Positions 50,469-61,505 of a stretch of DNA of 64,000 nucleotides are shown here, one piece after another; positions within the stretch are counted from its first letter, which is position 1; each line of letters opens with the position of its first letter. A program made the position numbers and the translations under genes. The notes beneath the pieces are model-generated. The model did not search any database. It worked only from the letters and a program-made list of their open reading frames with translations, and had not been told where the DNA came from. The DNA is from Actinokineospora globicatena (GTDB lineage Bacteria; Actinomycetota; Actinomycetes; Mycobacteriales; Pseudonocardiaceae): assembly GCF_024171945.1 (NCBI RefSeq), contig NZ_JAMTCR010000005.1, positions 744,001 to 808,000 of the forward strand, written 5' to 3'.

Positions 50469-50795
50469 ATGCTCGCGTGGGTGTACCTGGGTTTCGCGAT
50501 CCTGTTCGAAGTGGTCGCGACCAGCCTGATGAAGTCGACCCAGGGCTTCACCCAGCTGTGGCCGACGGTCGCGGTGGTCAGCGGCTACCTCATCGCGTTC
50601 TTCATGCTCGCGAAGTCGTTGCAGCAGGGCATGTCCATCGGCGTCGGCTACGCGATCTGGTCGGCGCTGGGCACGACGGTGATCGTGGTCGTCGGCGCCC
50701 TGTTCCTCAACGAGGCGCTCACCCCGGTGAAGATCATCGGTGTCGCCCTGGTCGTCGCGGGCGTGATCACCCTCAACCTCGGCGGTGCGCACTGA
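50469..50795 (+). CDS. Small multidrug resistance (SMR) transporter
   Basis: Four-helix proton-coupled efflux protein of 108 aa of the EmrE/QacE/SugE family, working as a dimer in the cytoplasmic membrane on cationic compounds. The essential membrane Glu is in FAILFEVVATSLMK near residue 13, and GVGYAIWSALGTTVIVVVG and LIIGVALVVAGVITLNL-like text (IIGVALVVAGVITLNLGG) form helices 3 and 4. The ATG at 50469 follows GGGGAG. The TetR gene overlaps its stop codon, so the regulator is made from the same message. Confidence 0.92.
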   Translation: MLAWVYLGFAILFEVVATSLMKSTQGFTQLWPTVAVVSGYLIAFFMLAKSLQQGMSIGVGYAIWSALGTTVIVVVGALFLNEALTPVKIIGVALVVAGVITLNLGGAH

Positions 50796-51385
50796 ACCGC
50801 CGCCGCGATCCCCAGGCCCGGCGCCAGGAGATCGTCGACGCCGCCTGCGCGCTCATCCCGACCCTCGGTGTCGCGGGCCTGACCCACCGGGCCGTCGCCG
50901 CGCGCGCCGGTGTCCCCGTCGGCTCGACCACCTACTACTTCGCCACCCTGGACGATCTGACCACGGCGGCGCTCGAACAGGTCACCCAGTCCTGGACCGC
51001 CGACCTCGCCGAGCTCGAAGCCGAGATCAAGACCGCCGACGACCCGATCGCCGCGCTCGTCGCCCTGTCCCTGTCGTACCAGGGCGGCGAGCGCGCGGTG
51101 GTCGAAGCCGAGCTGTACCTCGCCGCGACCCGTAGACCCGAACTGCGCCCCCTCGCCGACTGCTGGCGCACCGCGCTGGTCGACGTGCTGACCCTCCGGT
51201 TCCCGCAGGACCGCTCGCGCGCCGCCGCGGTGTTCCTGGACGGCGTGCTGCTCGACGTCCTGAGCAACGCCACCCCGCTGGAGCCCGCTGCCGTCACCGC
51301 CGCCCTCCGCGCACTGCTGGGCACGCCGGTGACGGCTCACCCCGCGGCGGGGGCGAAGGGCCGGATTTCCTCCATTCCGTCATAA
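50792..51385 (+). CDS. TetR family regulator of the SMR transporter
   Basis: TetR repressor of 197 aa. The HTH is RQEIVDAACALIPTLGVAGL then VAARAGVPVGSTTYYFATLD, residues about 10-55. The C-terminal helices include VVEAELYLAATRRPELRPLA. No ATG or GTG exists at the right place: the coding frame is open only from a CTG at 50792 that overlaps the SMR stop (CTGA), so a CTG start with translational coupling is proposed. Its 3' end overlaps the convergent amidotransferase by 49 bases. It probably binds the 44-bp repeat ahead of the operon. Confidence 0.8.
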   Translation: MNRRRDPQARRQEIVDAACALIPTLGVAGLTHRAVAARAGVPVGSTTYYFATLDDLTTAALEQVTQSWTADLAELEAEIKTADDPIAALVALSLSYQGGERAVVEAELYLAATRRPELRPLADCWRTALVDVLTLRFPQDRSRAAAVFLDGVLLDVLSNATPLEPAAVTAALRALLGTPVTAHPAAGAKGRISSIPS

Positions 51386-52167
51386 GTGGTCAGGTACGTC
51401 GACTCGGGTACCTCCCGCCAGGCTCCGCGCAGGCCGCCCAAGGGCTCGGAGACCACAAGACGCGCGTCGTCGGACAGCGAGTGCAGGTCCGGGTGGTCCG
51501 GGTGCTGCTCGCGCAGCGTCGAGATGTCGGTGCTGTGGAACAGAGAGCGGGAACGGCCTTCGCTGGAGTGGCGGAACGCCCAGGTCGTATCGCCGTTAGT
51601 GGTCGCGACCGTGAGCTGGATCGGGTAGGTGATGCCGTGGCGTTGCCCCACCCGCTCCACGAAACCGACCGCCCGGGCGACGGCGGCGGGCGGGTCGTGT
51701 TCCAGGCCCATGGTCAGCGCGAGGTGGAACAGCACCTCGGAGTCGGTCGACCCCTCGATGGCGGGGTAGAGCTCGGGGTCGACGGCGAGCACCAGGTCGC
51801 GCTTGATCGACTGGAAGCCCGCGATCGCCCCGTTGTGCATCCACAGCCAGCGACCGTGGCGGAAGGGGTGGCAGTTGGTCTGTTGTACCGCCGTGCCGGT
51901 GGTGGCGCGGACGTGGGCGAACACCCGGCGGGAGGTGGCGTGGGCGGCCAGCTCGCGCAGGTTGTCGTCCTGCCAGGCGGGTTGGGTGACTCGGTAGACC
52001 CCGGGTGCCGCCCGGTCCCCGTACCAGCCGATGCCGAAGCCGTCGCCGTTCGTGGTCTCCACGCCGAGCCGGGCCTGTTTGCTCTGCACGATGAGGGAGT
52101 TCTCGGGCTTGTAGAGCAGGTCCGCCAGCCGCACTGGCGAGCCGGAGTACGCGATCCACCGACACAT
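51337..52167 (-). CDS. Class II glutamine amidotransferase
   Basis: Ntn-type glutamine amidotransferase of 276 aa. After removal of Met the N-terminal Cys nucleophile is in MCRWIAYSG; TTNGDGFGIGWYG, FAHVRATTGTAVQQTNCHPF and WLWMHNGAIAGF are the glutaminase blocks, as in YafJ and EgtC-like proteins. No acceptor domain is attached. The ATG at 52167 follows AAGGAGG with five bases between. EgtC proper (ergothioneine) would sit beside egtB/egtD, which are absent here, so the acceptor is unknown. Confidence 0.88.
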   Translation of the reverse strand: MCRWIAYSGSPVRLADLLYKPENSLIVQSKQARLGVETTNGDGFGIGWYGDRAAPGVYRVTQPAWQDDNLRELAAHATSRRVFAHVRATTGTAVQQTNCHPFRHGRWLWMHNGAIAGFQSIKRDLVLAVDPELYPAIEGSTDSEVLFHLALTMGLEHDPPAAVARAVGFVERVGQRHGITYPIQLTVATTNGDTTWAFRHSSEGRSRSLFHSTDISTLREQHPDHPDLHSLSDDARLVVSEPLGGLRGAWREVPESTYLTTYDGMEEIRPFAPAAG

Positions 52168-52284
52168 GTCGACCTCCTTGCGCCCAAGCCCACCACCGCG
52201 ATCGTGCCGGGGGCATCGCACGCGCTGGATGAGTCCACCCGGGGTTCCCGTCACCCCATCCGGCGGTTGCTGATAGTTTCCGCG

Positions 52285-52494
52285 TCAGCTCGCCGCCATC
52301 TCGGTCAGCGCCCGGGTCGCCAGCTCGACGAACTGGGTCAGGTTCGCCTGGCTCATCGTCATCGTGTACTCGCCGGACTGCCCGAACTGCAGGGTGGCCT
52401 GCCCGCCCTCCACCGAGTCCAGGGTGATCGGGACGTCGTGCGCGAGGTCGACCCAGGCCTCGACAGAGACGCCCGGTTGGGTGAAAAGTGCCAT
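52285..52494 (-). CDS. Small hypothetical protein beside XRE regulator
   Basis: Protein of 69 aa, not recognised. It reads as a compact beta-rich protein: SVEAWVDLAHDVPITLDSVE, then ATLQFGQSGEYTMTMSQANL and a helical end QFVELATRALTEMA. No signal or membrane helix. It is divergent from the XRE regulator and the 120 bases between hold repeated CGACTGTCG elements, so the two may be coregulated; small genes in this place often belong to the regulator's module. Confidence 0.55.
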   Translation of the reverse strand: MALFTQPGVSVEAWVDLAHDVPITLDSVEGGQATLQFGQSGEYTMTMSQANLTQFVELATRALTEMAAS

Positions 52495-52537
52495 GGAGTG
52501 CCGCCTTCGGCTCTAGGGTGGATCTGGGCTCTAAGCC

Positions 52538-52578
52538 CGACTGTCGTGCTGAACGATAGGGCGACTGTCGGGCCGACA
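52538..52578. promoter_or_regulatory. Repeated operator-like elements between divergent genes
   Basis: CGACTGTCG occurs at 52538-52546 and 52562-52570, 24 bases apart, and TGTCGG G CCGACA at 52566-52578 is a perfect inverted repeat overlapping the second copy. The XRE regulator is the natural candidate to bind here. Confidence 0.45.
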
Positions 52579-52614
52579 ACAAGACCCACAATCGGGTGAA
52601 CCGAAGGGACCGCC

Positions 52615-53478
52615 ATGGGCCACGCTCGGCCTACATTCGAACGCAGGCAACTGGGCCTGGTGCTTCGCCGGTTGCGGGAACGCTCCGGCATGACACAGCA
52701 GGCAGGCGCCGAGGCGGTGGGCAAGGTCCGCTCCCGCATCGTGCAACTGGAGGACGGAACCGCCACGGCCAGCGAGGAAGACCTCCGAACCCTCCTCGAT
52801 TGCTACACCGTCACCGGCGACGAACGCACCACCGTCCTCGAACTGGGCGCCCAAGCCCGCCGCCGCCAACAGCGGCGAGTGCATGTAGACAATTTGCCTG
52901 ATGCGTATCGCCGTTTCGCCGACCTCGAGGCCAGCGCGTCCGAAATCAACGTCTACGACACGGGTGTCATCCCGGGGCTGCTTCAGTCGACCGGGTACCT
53001 CCAAGCTCTGTTCGCTGAGGCAGAGGGCGTGTGGTGGGCTGCGGACGACACTCAAGCTGAAGACCGCTGGGCCTATCGGATGGATCGCCAGGCGACGATG
53101 CTTCGCGAGGGTGATCTCCGCATCATGCGATTCGTCGTCACCGAGGATGCCTTGCGGGCCAACATGGGTGCCCCGGAGATCATGCGCGAGCAGCTGAACC
53201 ACCTGCTTGGCCTGCTCGACAAGCTGCCTGACCTCAACATTCGGGTTCTTCGAGCGGATGCCTACGGCAATCCGTTGCGGGGCTACGGAATGACGATCCT
53301 CGGCTTCGGTGAGCGTGGGGCATCGATCGGCTACTCCTCACCCGTTCTTGGCCCGTCAACTTATTACGACGGCGAACCTGAGACGACGGCTATGATTCGA
53401 GCGTTCTACCGGGTGTGGGAAGCGGCTTTGAGTCGCGAAGAGTCCCGCCGGTTGATTCAGCACATCGCGAAGGAGTAA
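52615..53478 (+). CDS. XRE regulator with DUF5753 domain
   Basis: Actinobacterial regulator of 287 aa. The HTH, residues about 10-70, is LGLVLRRLRERSGMTQQAGA followed by SRIVQLEDGTATASEEDL; the rest is DUF5753 (INVYDTGVIPGLLQSTGYLQ, MRFVVTEDALRANMGAPEIM). Such proteins, of the WhiJ/AbaA type, are paired with DUF397 proteins that modulate them in development or antibiotic control in Streptomyces. Two DUF397 genes follow directly, the first after 5 bases. The lower GC at third positions in the central part suggests a history different from the neighbours. Confidence 0.88.
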   Translation: MGHARPTFERRQLGLVLRRLRERSGMTQQAGAEAVGKVRSRIVQLEDGTATASEEDLRTLLDCYTVTGDERTTVLELGAQARRRQQRRVHVDNLPDAYRRFADLEASASEINVYDTGVIPGLLQSTGYLQALFAEAEGVWWAADDTQAEDRWAYRMDRQATMLREGDLRIMRFVVTEDALRANMGAPEIMREQLNHLLGLLDKLPDLNIRVLRADAYGNPLRGYGMTILGFGERGASIGYSSPVLGPSTYYDGEPETTAMIRAFYRVWEAALSREESRRLIQHIAKE

Positions 53479-53483
53479 CTCCC

Positions 53484-53675
53484 ATGGTCTCCCAGGTCCG
53501 GGACACAGGTTGGTTCAAGAGCAGCTACAGCGGCGCCGCCAACGAGACCTGTGTCGAGGTGCGCCTGACCGACACCGCCGTGCGGGTTCGGGACACGAAG
53601 AACCGCACCGCTGGCACCCTCGCCATCACCCCGGCAACCTGGACCGCGTTGGTCACCGGCCTCAAGAACGCCTAG
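53484..53675 (+). CDS. DUF397 protein 1
   Basis: Small partner protein of 63 aa. The DUF397 signature is complete: DTGWFKSSYSGAANETCVEV, VRVRDTKNRTAGTLAITPAT and WTALVTGLKNA. The ribosome binding site AAGGAG lies in the last codons of the XRE gene, so translation is coupled. It is thought to bind the DUF5753 regulator and act as its antagonist or coregulator, by analogy with the WhiJ and Sco4441/4442 type modules. Confidence 0.88.
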   Translation: MVSQVRDTGWFKSSYSGAANETCVEVRLTDTAVRVRDTKNRTAGTLAITPATWTALVTGLKNA

Positions 53676-53683
53676 GAGGTCCC

Positions 53684-53860
53684 GTGGACACCGGTTGGTT
53701 CAAGAGCAGTCGCAGTGCCGCCGCCGAGGCCAACTGTGTGGAGGTCCGCCTAACCCCCACCACCATCGCCATCCGCGACACCAAGAACCGCACCGCGGGC
53801 ACCCTCTCCCTCCACCCCACCACCTGGGCCGCCTTCCTCACCACCACCAAGAACGCCTAG
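53684..53860 (+). CDS. DUF397 protein 2 (tandem duplicate)
   Basis: Second DUF397 protein, 58 aa, from GTG at 53684 after TAGGAGG. It shares DTGWFKSS, CVEVRLT and RDTKNRTAGTL with the first copy, and the two genes have long identical base runs at the GWFKSS codons, so this is a recent tandem duplication. Its TAG stop overlaps the stop of the convergent kinase pseudogene within CTAG. Confidence 0.85.
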   Translation: MDTGWFKSSRSAAAEANCVEVRLTPTTIAIRDTKNRTAGTLSLHPTTWAAFLTTTKNA

Positions 53861-54734
53861 GCCCGGTCCAGCCGCCAGCGGACGTAGTCCCGGGCCAGTC
53901 GCGCCCGCCGAGCCGATCCCTGGCCGTTGCTGACAGCGATGTGGGTCCAGAGCCCAGCCACATAGCCCGCCCACGCGGTGAGTCCCCGCTCATCAACACC
54001 GGCGAACGTGGAGCGGGCTCTGGCCCACCCCTCAGCCTCACTGGGCGTGTGCCCGGCTTCGATCAGTCGCAGCACCATGAACGCGGTGTCGACCCATCGG
54101 GCACCCGCACCGGGAACCCGCAGTCGACGACGCGGACGTCCTCGCCGGGCTCGATGCGGAACTGGTCCCCATGCAGGTCGGTGTGCGACAACCGATCCCC
54201 GTCGACCAACTCGGGCACCCGCTCGCCGAGCCGGTCCATCGCCCCCACGTCCACCTCCGCCACGACATCAGGCGCCAGCTCGGCGACCTTCGCCCACCAG
54301 TCCGTAGGCGCCCACCGCTCTCGCAGCGGCCGCACCCCACCCGCCTCGACCCGGGCGATCCGCTCCACCGCCTCCGCCACCAACGGCAGATCCGGTGACC
54401 CCGGAGCCAGGCTCGCCGCCCGTCCCGGCACGAACTCGAACCCCACGACCAGCCAGTCCGCCCCCACCTCAGCGGCCCCGAGGTCGGCGTGGAACAGCAC
54501 CCCCGGCGCGATCCCCGCCGCCACCCGATTCCCCACGATCTCGTTGCGCAGCCACCGCATCCGCCGGCTGACTCCCGCGACCGCCTTCACAAACGCCCGC
54601 TTCCCACCCTCCGCTCGCACCACAACGGCAACGTCACTGGCGCTGCCCCCATCAGCCGGGCGAGCCTCGACCACCACGCCAACGTGCTGCTCAACGACTG
54701 CGCGCACCTGTTGTGGCAAGTCCTCCCACTTCAA
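53857..54734 (-). pseudogene. Frameshifted aminoglycoside-phosphotransferase-like kinase
   Basis: APH-family kinase gene broken near its end. From the TTG at 54734 (seven bases after GAGAGGAG) the frame gives AFVKAVAGVSRRMRWLRNEI, the catalytic LSHTDLHGDQFRIEPGED and RVVDCGFPVRVPDG, then runs into a stop at about 54063. The other frame supplies exactly the expected sequel, WVDTAFMVLRLIEAGHTPSE, to TAG at 53857. One base added near 54093-54098 would restore an uninterrupted protein of about 290 aa, so this is either a recent inactivation or a sequence error. Confidence 0.72.
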
Positions 54735-54910
54735 CCGGAGGCTCCTCTCAGTCGGCTCCTACAGAATCCACCCCGGCCAACACTCGGTGGCGGTTCGGCG
54801 ACCTCCCGCACAGCCAGTGGACGCTCACCGCTTCCATGCCGACCGCACCCCACCTGGACGATCAGCTTCACCACCCCTCCAGATCCGGTGACCCCGGATC
54901 CGGAATGGCC

Positions 54911-54964
54911 GCCCGTCACTGCGCCTTCCTCACCACCACCAAGGACGACCGCAGCACCAGGTAG
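54911..54964 (+). pseudogene. Fragment of a DUF397 gene
   Basis: The frame ending at 54964 reads [16 protein letters not shown], like the C-terminus of DUF397 protein 2 (WAAFLTTTKNA). A stretch of 22 bases at 54922-54943 is identical to 53830-53851 in that gene. No DUF397 N-terminus precedes it, so it is a scrap left by duplication or recombination. The remaining bases 54735-54910 hold nothing else I can support. Confidence 0.45.
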
Positions 54965-54975
54965 CGTCGACTCCT

Positions 54976-56319
54976 GTGGAACAGGAGTTCGACCTCTTCG
55001 GCGCCCCCGCCTCCGCTGATGCTGTCCGGAAAGCGCAGGCGAACACGCCTCTAGCGGTCAGGATGCGGCCCGCGACCCTTGACGAGGTCCTAGGCCAAGA
55101 CCATCTCCTCGGCCCCGGCGCCCCCTTGCGTCGCCTCGTCGAGGGGGCAGCGCCCGCGTCGATCCTTCTCTATGGCCCACCTGGCACCGGTAAAACAACC
55201 CTCGCCACCCTGGTCTCCTCCGCCATCGGCCGACGCTTTGTTGCTCTGTCAGCTCTATCCGCGGGCGTTAAGGAAGTCCGAGCCGTCATCGATGAGGCTC
55301 GCAAGCGCCTGACGCACTCCGGTGAGTCCACCGTCCTGTTCATCGACGAGGTCCACCGCTTCTCGCGCACCCAGCAGGACGCCCTCCTCGGCGCCGTCGA
55401 AGACCGCATCGTCCTGCTCGTTGCCGCTACCACCGAGAACCCGTTCTTCTCCGTGGTCTCCCCCCTCCTGTCCCGCTCGCTGGTACTCCAACTCCAGCCT
55501 CTTACCGACACGGACGTCCAGAAGCTCGTCCGTCGCGCGGTCGCTGACGAGCGCGGCCTCAACGCCACCGTCACCCTCGATGACGACGCAGAGGCCCACA
55601 TCGTCCGTCTAGCCGGTGGTGACGCGCGCAGGGCTCTTACCGCCCTCGAAGCCGCCGCCGACTCAGCTCTAGCTGCCAACGACGGCTCTATCGACCTCGC
55701 CACGGTTGAGGCCACCGTGGACAAAGCCGCGGTCCGGTACGACCGACAGGGCGACCAGCACTACGACGTCACCTCCGCGTTCATCAAGTCGATCCGCGGT
55801 TCCGACGTCGACGCCGCCTTGCACTACCTGGCCCGCATGGTCGAGGCAGGCGAAGACCCCCGGTTCATCGCCCGCCGCCTCGTCGTGCACGCCAGCGAGG
55901 ACGTCGGTATGGCCGACCCGACCGCGCTCCAGGTCTGCGTCGCCGCCTCCCAGGCCGTCCAGCTCATCGGCATGCCCGAGGCCAGGCTCGCGCTGGCCCA
56001 GGCCACGATCCACCTGGCCACCGCGCCCAAGTCCAACGCCGTCATGGTCGCCTTCGACTCCGCGCTCGCCGACGTCCGCTCTGGCGCTACCGGGCAGATC
56101 CCGACCCACCTGCGCGACGGCCACTACGCGGGCGCCAAGAAGCTCGGCAACGCCACCGGCTACCGCTACCCCCACGACGTGCCGGAGGGGGTCCTCACCC
56201 AGCAGTACCCGCCGGACGACCTCCGCGGGCGCGACTACTACGAACCCACCCAGCGCGGCGCCGAGCGGCACCTCGCCGACCGGGTGCCCAAACTGCGCCG
56301 GGTCATCCGCGGTGAGTAA
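54976..56319 (+). CDS. rarA: Replication-associated recombination protein A
   Basis: AAA+ ATPase of 447 aa (RarA/MgsA, related to WRNIP1) acting at stalled replication forks. Walker A is [17 protein letters not shown], Walker B is [15 protein letters not shown], sensor 1 is [12 protein letters not shown], and the arginine finger follows in SPLLSRSLV. The C-terminal helical and tetramerisation region includes [20 protein letters not shown] and the end block [19 protein letters not shown]. It opens the conserved block that continues with alaS, ruvX, mltG and aroE, as in mycobacteria. Confidence 0.95.
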   Translation: MEQEFDLFGAPASADAVRKAQANTPLAVRMRPATLDEVLGQDHLLGPGAPLRRLVEGAAPASILLYGPPGTGKTTLATLVSSAIGRRFVALSALSAGVKEVRAVIDEARKRLTHSGESTVLFIDEVHRFSRTQQDALLGAVEDRIVLLVAATTENPFFSVVSPLLSRSLVLQLQPLTDTDVQKLVRRAVADERGLNATVTLDDDAEAHIVRLAGGDARRALTALEAAADSALAANDGSIDLATVEATVDKAAVRYDRQGDQHYDVTSAFIKSIRGSDVDAALHYLARMVEAGEDPRFIARRLVVHASEDVGMADPTALQVCVAASQAVQLIGMPEARLALAQATIHLATAPKSNAVMVAFDSALADVRSGATGQIPTHLRDGHYAGAKKLGNATGYRYPHDVPEGVLTQQYPPDDLRGRDYYEPTQRGAERHLADRVPKLRRVIRGE

Positions 56320-56420
56320 CCGGTTCGCCCGACACCGCCACGCCCGCGCACACTGGTATGGCAACCGGCACGGTAGCCTGGCGCCGATCAAATCCGGGGT
56401 CAGGCCAATGAGGAGGGCTC

Positions 56421-56843
56421 GTGACAGCAGGGCAGATCGCCGCGCTGGTGGCCGCAGGCGCGTTCGTGCTGCTGGTTGTGCTGCTGGGCATCGTGCTGGC
56501 CAAGCTCGGCCGCACGCTCGACGAGGCCACCATCGCGATCCGCAAGGCGCACGAGAACAGCGACCCGCTGTTCCTCGGCGCCAACACCACGCTCAACCAC
56601 GTCAACACCCAGCTCGAGCGGGTCGACGGGATCACCGCCAACGCCCAGGCCGTCACCGGCAACGTCTCGGCGCTGACCTCGGTGTTCACCGCCACGCTCG
56701 GCGGTCCGCTGGTCAAGGCCGCCGCGCTGTCCTACGGCGTCAGCAAGGCCATCCGCGCGCGCCGCAAGGCCAAGGGCGAGATCGAGGGCAAGCACTCCCG
56801 TTCCGGCCGCCGCCGCTCCGGGCGCAGGGGAGCCAGGTCATGA
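56421..56843 (+). CDS. DUF948 membrane protein
   Basis: Protein of 140 aa with one N-terminal membrane helix (AALVAAGAFVLLVVLLGIVL), a helical, probably coiled-coil, stretch LNHVNTQLERVDGITANAQA and a strongly basic tail (RSGRRRSGRRGARS). This is the DUF948 arrangement found upstream of alaS in actinobacteria; the function is unknown but an envelope role is assumed. The GTG at 56421 follows GGAGGG. The next gene overlaps its stop (ATGA). Confidence 0.85.
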   Translation: MTAGQIAALVAAGAFVLLVVLLGIVLAKLGRTLDEATIAIRKAHENSDPLFLGANTTLNHVNTQLERVDGITANAQAVTGNVSALTSVFTATLGGPLVKAAALSYGVSKAIRARRKAKGEIEGKHSRSGRRRSGRRGARS

Positions 56844-57106
56844 TCCGGCGCGTCTTCTGGCTCGGCGTCGGTATCGCCGCTGGAGTCGCTCTCAACCGCA
56901 AGGTGAAGCAGACCGCGCACGCGGTCACCCCCGCGGGCATCGCGAACAACGTCGGCGACGCCATGCGTGAGCTCGCTGGCGCTATCGGCGCGTTCGGCGC
57001 CGACGTGCGCGCGGGCATGGTCGAGCGCGAGGATGAACTCGCCGACGCCGTCGAGCGCCGCTCTGGCGTCACCCCCGGCGCGCGAGCGCGTAGGGCGAAC
57101 GGCTGA
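56840..57106 (+). CDS. Small membrane-associated protein upstream of alaS
   Basis: Protein of 88 aa of the kind conserved between DUF948 and alaS in actinobacteria (resembling DUF6167). A short N-terminal hydrophobic segment, RRVFWLGVGIAAGVALNRKV, is followed by an amphipathic helix (MRELAGAIGAFGADVRAGMV) and a charged tail. The ATG at 56840 overlaps the DUF948 stop, so the pair is coupled and probably forms one membrane complex. Its function is unknown. Confidence 0.8.
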   Translation: MIRRVFWLGVGIAAGVALNRKVKQTAHAVTPAGIANNVGDAMRELAGAIGAFGADVRAGMVEREDELADAVERRSGVTPGARARRANG

Positions 57107-57166
57107 CTCTTAGGCCGTTCGCCGCGCACCCGACCGCCGAACCCTGACAGCTAGAGGACACAGCCA

Positions 57167-59826
<2,660 letters not shown>

Positions 59827-59830
<4 letters not shown>

Positions 59831-60321
59831 AACCCAAGCCGGACCGGCCCGGAGCCGACGACCCGGGGCGTGGCCGCAGGCTCGCCGTGGACGTCGGCTC
59901 CGTCCGCGTCGGCGTCGCCGTGAGCGATCCGACTCCCATTCTGGCCACTCCGCTCGTTACGCTGTCCCGCGACGAGCGGTCGGGCAGTGACCTCGACCGG
60001 CTCACCGAGCTCGTCGCCGAGCACGAGGTGGTCGAAGTGGTGGTCGGGTTGCCAAGGACGCTCGCCGCGCGGCACGGCGTTGCCGCGGAGGCCGCGCACG
60101 CCTACGCGGTCGCCCTCGCGGCCAAGGTCGCCCCGGTGCCCGTCCGGCTCGCGGACGAGCGGTTGACCACGGTCGCCGCCACCAGGATGCTCAGCGACCG
60201 CGGCGTCAAGGGCAAGCGGCAGCGCGCGGTGGTCGACCAGGCGGCCGCCGTGGAGATCCTGCAGTCGTGGCTCGACGCCCGCTCGACGGCGCTCGCACGA
60301 TCTGCGGAGGCGGAATCATGA
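59827..60321 (+). CDS. ruvX: Holliday junction resolvase-like YqgF
   Basis: RNase H-fold nuclease of 164 aa (RuvX/YqgF), implicated in 16S rRNA 5' maturation and Holliday-junction-like substrates. Key text is [18 protein letters not shown] with the first catalytic Asp, [14 protein letters not shown], and the [13 protein letters not shown] block with the Asp-Glu pair; the last acidic residue is in [10 protein letters not shown]. Start GTG overlaps the alaS stop and its own stop overlaps the mltG start, so alaS-ruvX-mltG-aroE are translationally coupled. Confidence 0.94.
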
Positions 60322-61505
60322 CCGACGAACTCGGCTTCTTCGAGGAAGACGAGGAGCAGCCCGCCAAGCGCAAGCCGCGCCGCGACCGCAGGCGCGTCAA
60401 GCTCGCGGTGTTCGGCCTGGTCCTGCTCGCCATCATCGGCGGCGGCGTCTGGTACGGCATCCGCACCCTCTCCGGCATCGGCGGCTACGACGACTTCTCC
60501 GGCGCGGGCGAGTCCGACGTGGTCGTCGAGGTCAAGGGCGGCGACAGCACCGGCGTCATCGCCAACCGGCTCAAGGAGGAGGGCGTCGTCGCCAGCGCGC
60601 GCGCCTTCACCGAGGCCGCCGAGTCCGAGTCGAAGGTCCGCGCGATCCAGCCGGGCTTCTACGTCATGCGCACCAAGGTCTCCGGGACCGACGCGGTCGC
60701 CAAGATCGTCAACCCGGCCTCCCGGGTGGGGAACCTGCAGATCAAGGCCGGTACCCAGTTCGACGACGTGACCAGCGGCGCCACTGTGACACCGGGCGTG
60801 TACACACTGTTGTCCAAGGCTTCATGCGCCGAGCTCAACGGCAAGAGCACCTGCGTTCCCGTCGAGGAGTTGCGCAAGGTAGTGGAATCGGCCGATCTGA
60901 CCACGCTCGGTGTTCCCGACTGGGCCGTGCCGGACGCGTCGAAGTCGCCCGAGCCCAAGCGCAAGCTCGAGGGCCTGATCATGCCGGACGTGTACGAGGT
61001 CCGGCCGGGGTCGACCGCCGAGGAGCTGTGGAAGAAGCTCATCGCCGACTCCTCCGCGCTGCTGCAGAGCGTCGGCATGCCCGCGCTGGCCGACGCCACC
61101 GGGTTCACCCCGTACCAGATGCTCGTCATGGGCTCCCTCATCCAGCGCGAGGCCATCGCGGGCGACTTCTCCAAGGTCTCCCGCGTCACCTACAACCGCC
61201 TCGCGAAGACGATGAAGCTCGAGTACGACTCCACGGTCAACTACGTCCTGGACCGCCCCGCGATCCGCACACGCCCCGAGGACCGCGCGAAGTCCGGCCC
61301 GTACAACACCTACGCGAACACCGGGTTGCCTCCTACCCCCATCGCAGCGGTGAGCCGAGAGGCCTTAGAGGCGGCGGCTAAGCCTGCCGAGGGGACCTGG
61401 GTGTTCTTCGTGCGCTGCCAGAAGGACGGCACGTCGTGCTTCGCGAACACGCTCGACGAGCACAACGCGAACATCGCCCTAGCGCAGCGCAATGAGGCCT
61501 ACTGA
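60318..61505 (+). CDS. mltG: Endolytic murein transglycosylase
   Basis: Inner-membrane lytic transglycosylase of 395 aa (YceG/MltG) that cleaves nascent glycan strands. A charged cytoplasmic N-terminus of about 35 residues ([12 protein letters not shown]) precedes one membrane helix, [20 protein letters not shown], and the LysM-like part around [18 protein letters not shown]. The catalytic Glu is in [14 protein letters not shown], with the conserved STVNYVLDR and [16 protein letters not shown] following. The ATG at 60318 overlaps ruvX by 4 bases; aroE starts 14 bases before its end. Confidence 0.94.
   Translation: MTDELGFFEEDEEQPAKRKPRRDRRRVKLAVFGLVLLAIIGGGVWYGIRTLSGIGGYDDFSGAGESDVVVEVKGGDSTGVIANRLKEEGVVASARAFTEAAESESKVRAIQPGFYVMRTKVSGTDAVAKIVNPASRVGNLQIKAGTQFDDVTSGATVTPGVYTLLSKASCAELNGKSTCVPVEELRKVVESADLTTLGVPDWAVPDASKSPEPKRKLEGLIMPDVYEVRPGSTAEELWKKLIADSSALLQSVGMPALADATGFTPYQMLVMGSLIQREAIAGDFSKVSRVTYNRLAKTMKLEYDSTVNYVLDRPAIRTRPEDRAKSGPYNTYANTGLPPTPIAAVSREALEAAAKPAEGTWVFFVRCQKDGTSCFANTLDEHNANIALAQRNEAY

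Noticed and set aside
51337-52167. EgtC of ergothioneine synthesis
   Set aside because: The fold matches class II amidotransferases, but no egtA, egtB, egtD or egtE gene is adjacent.
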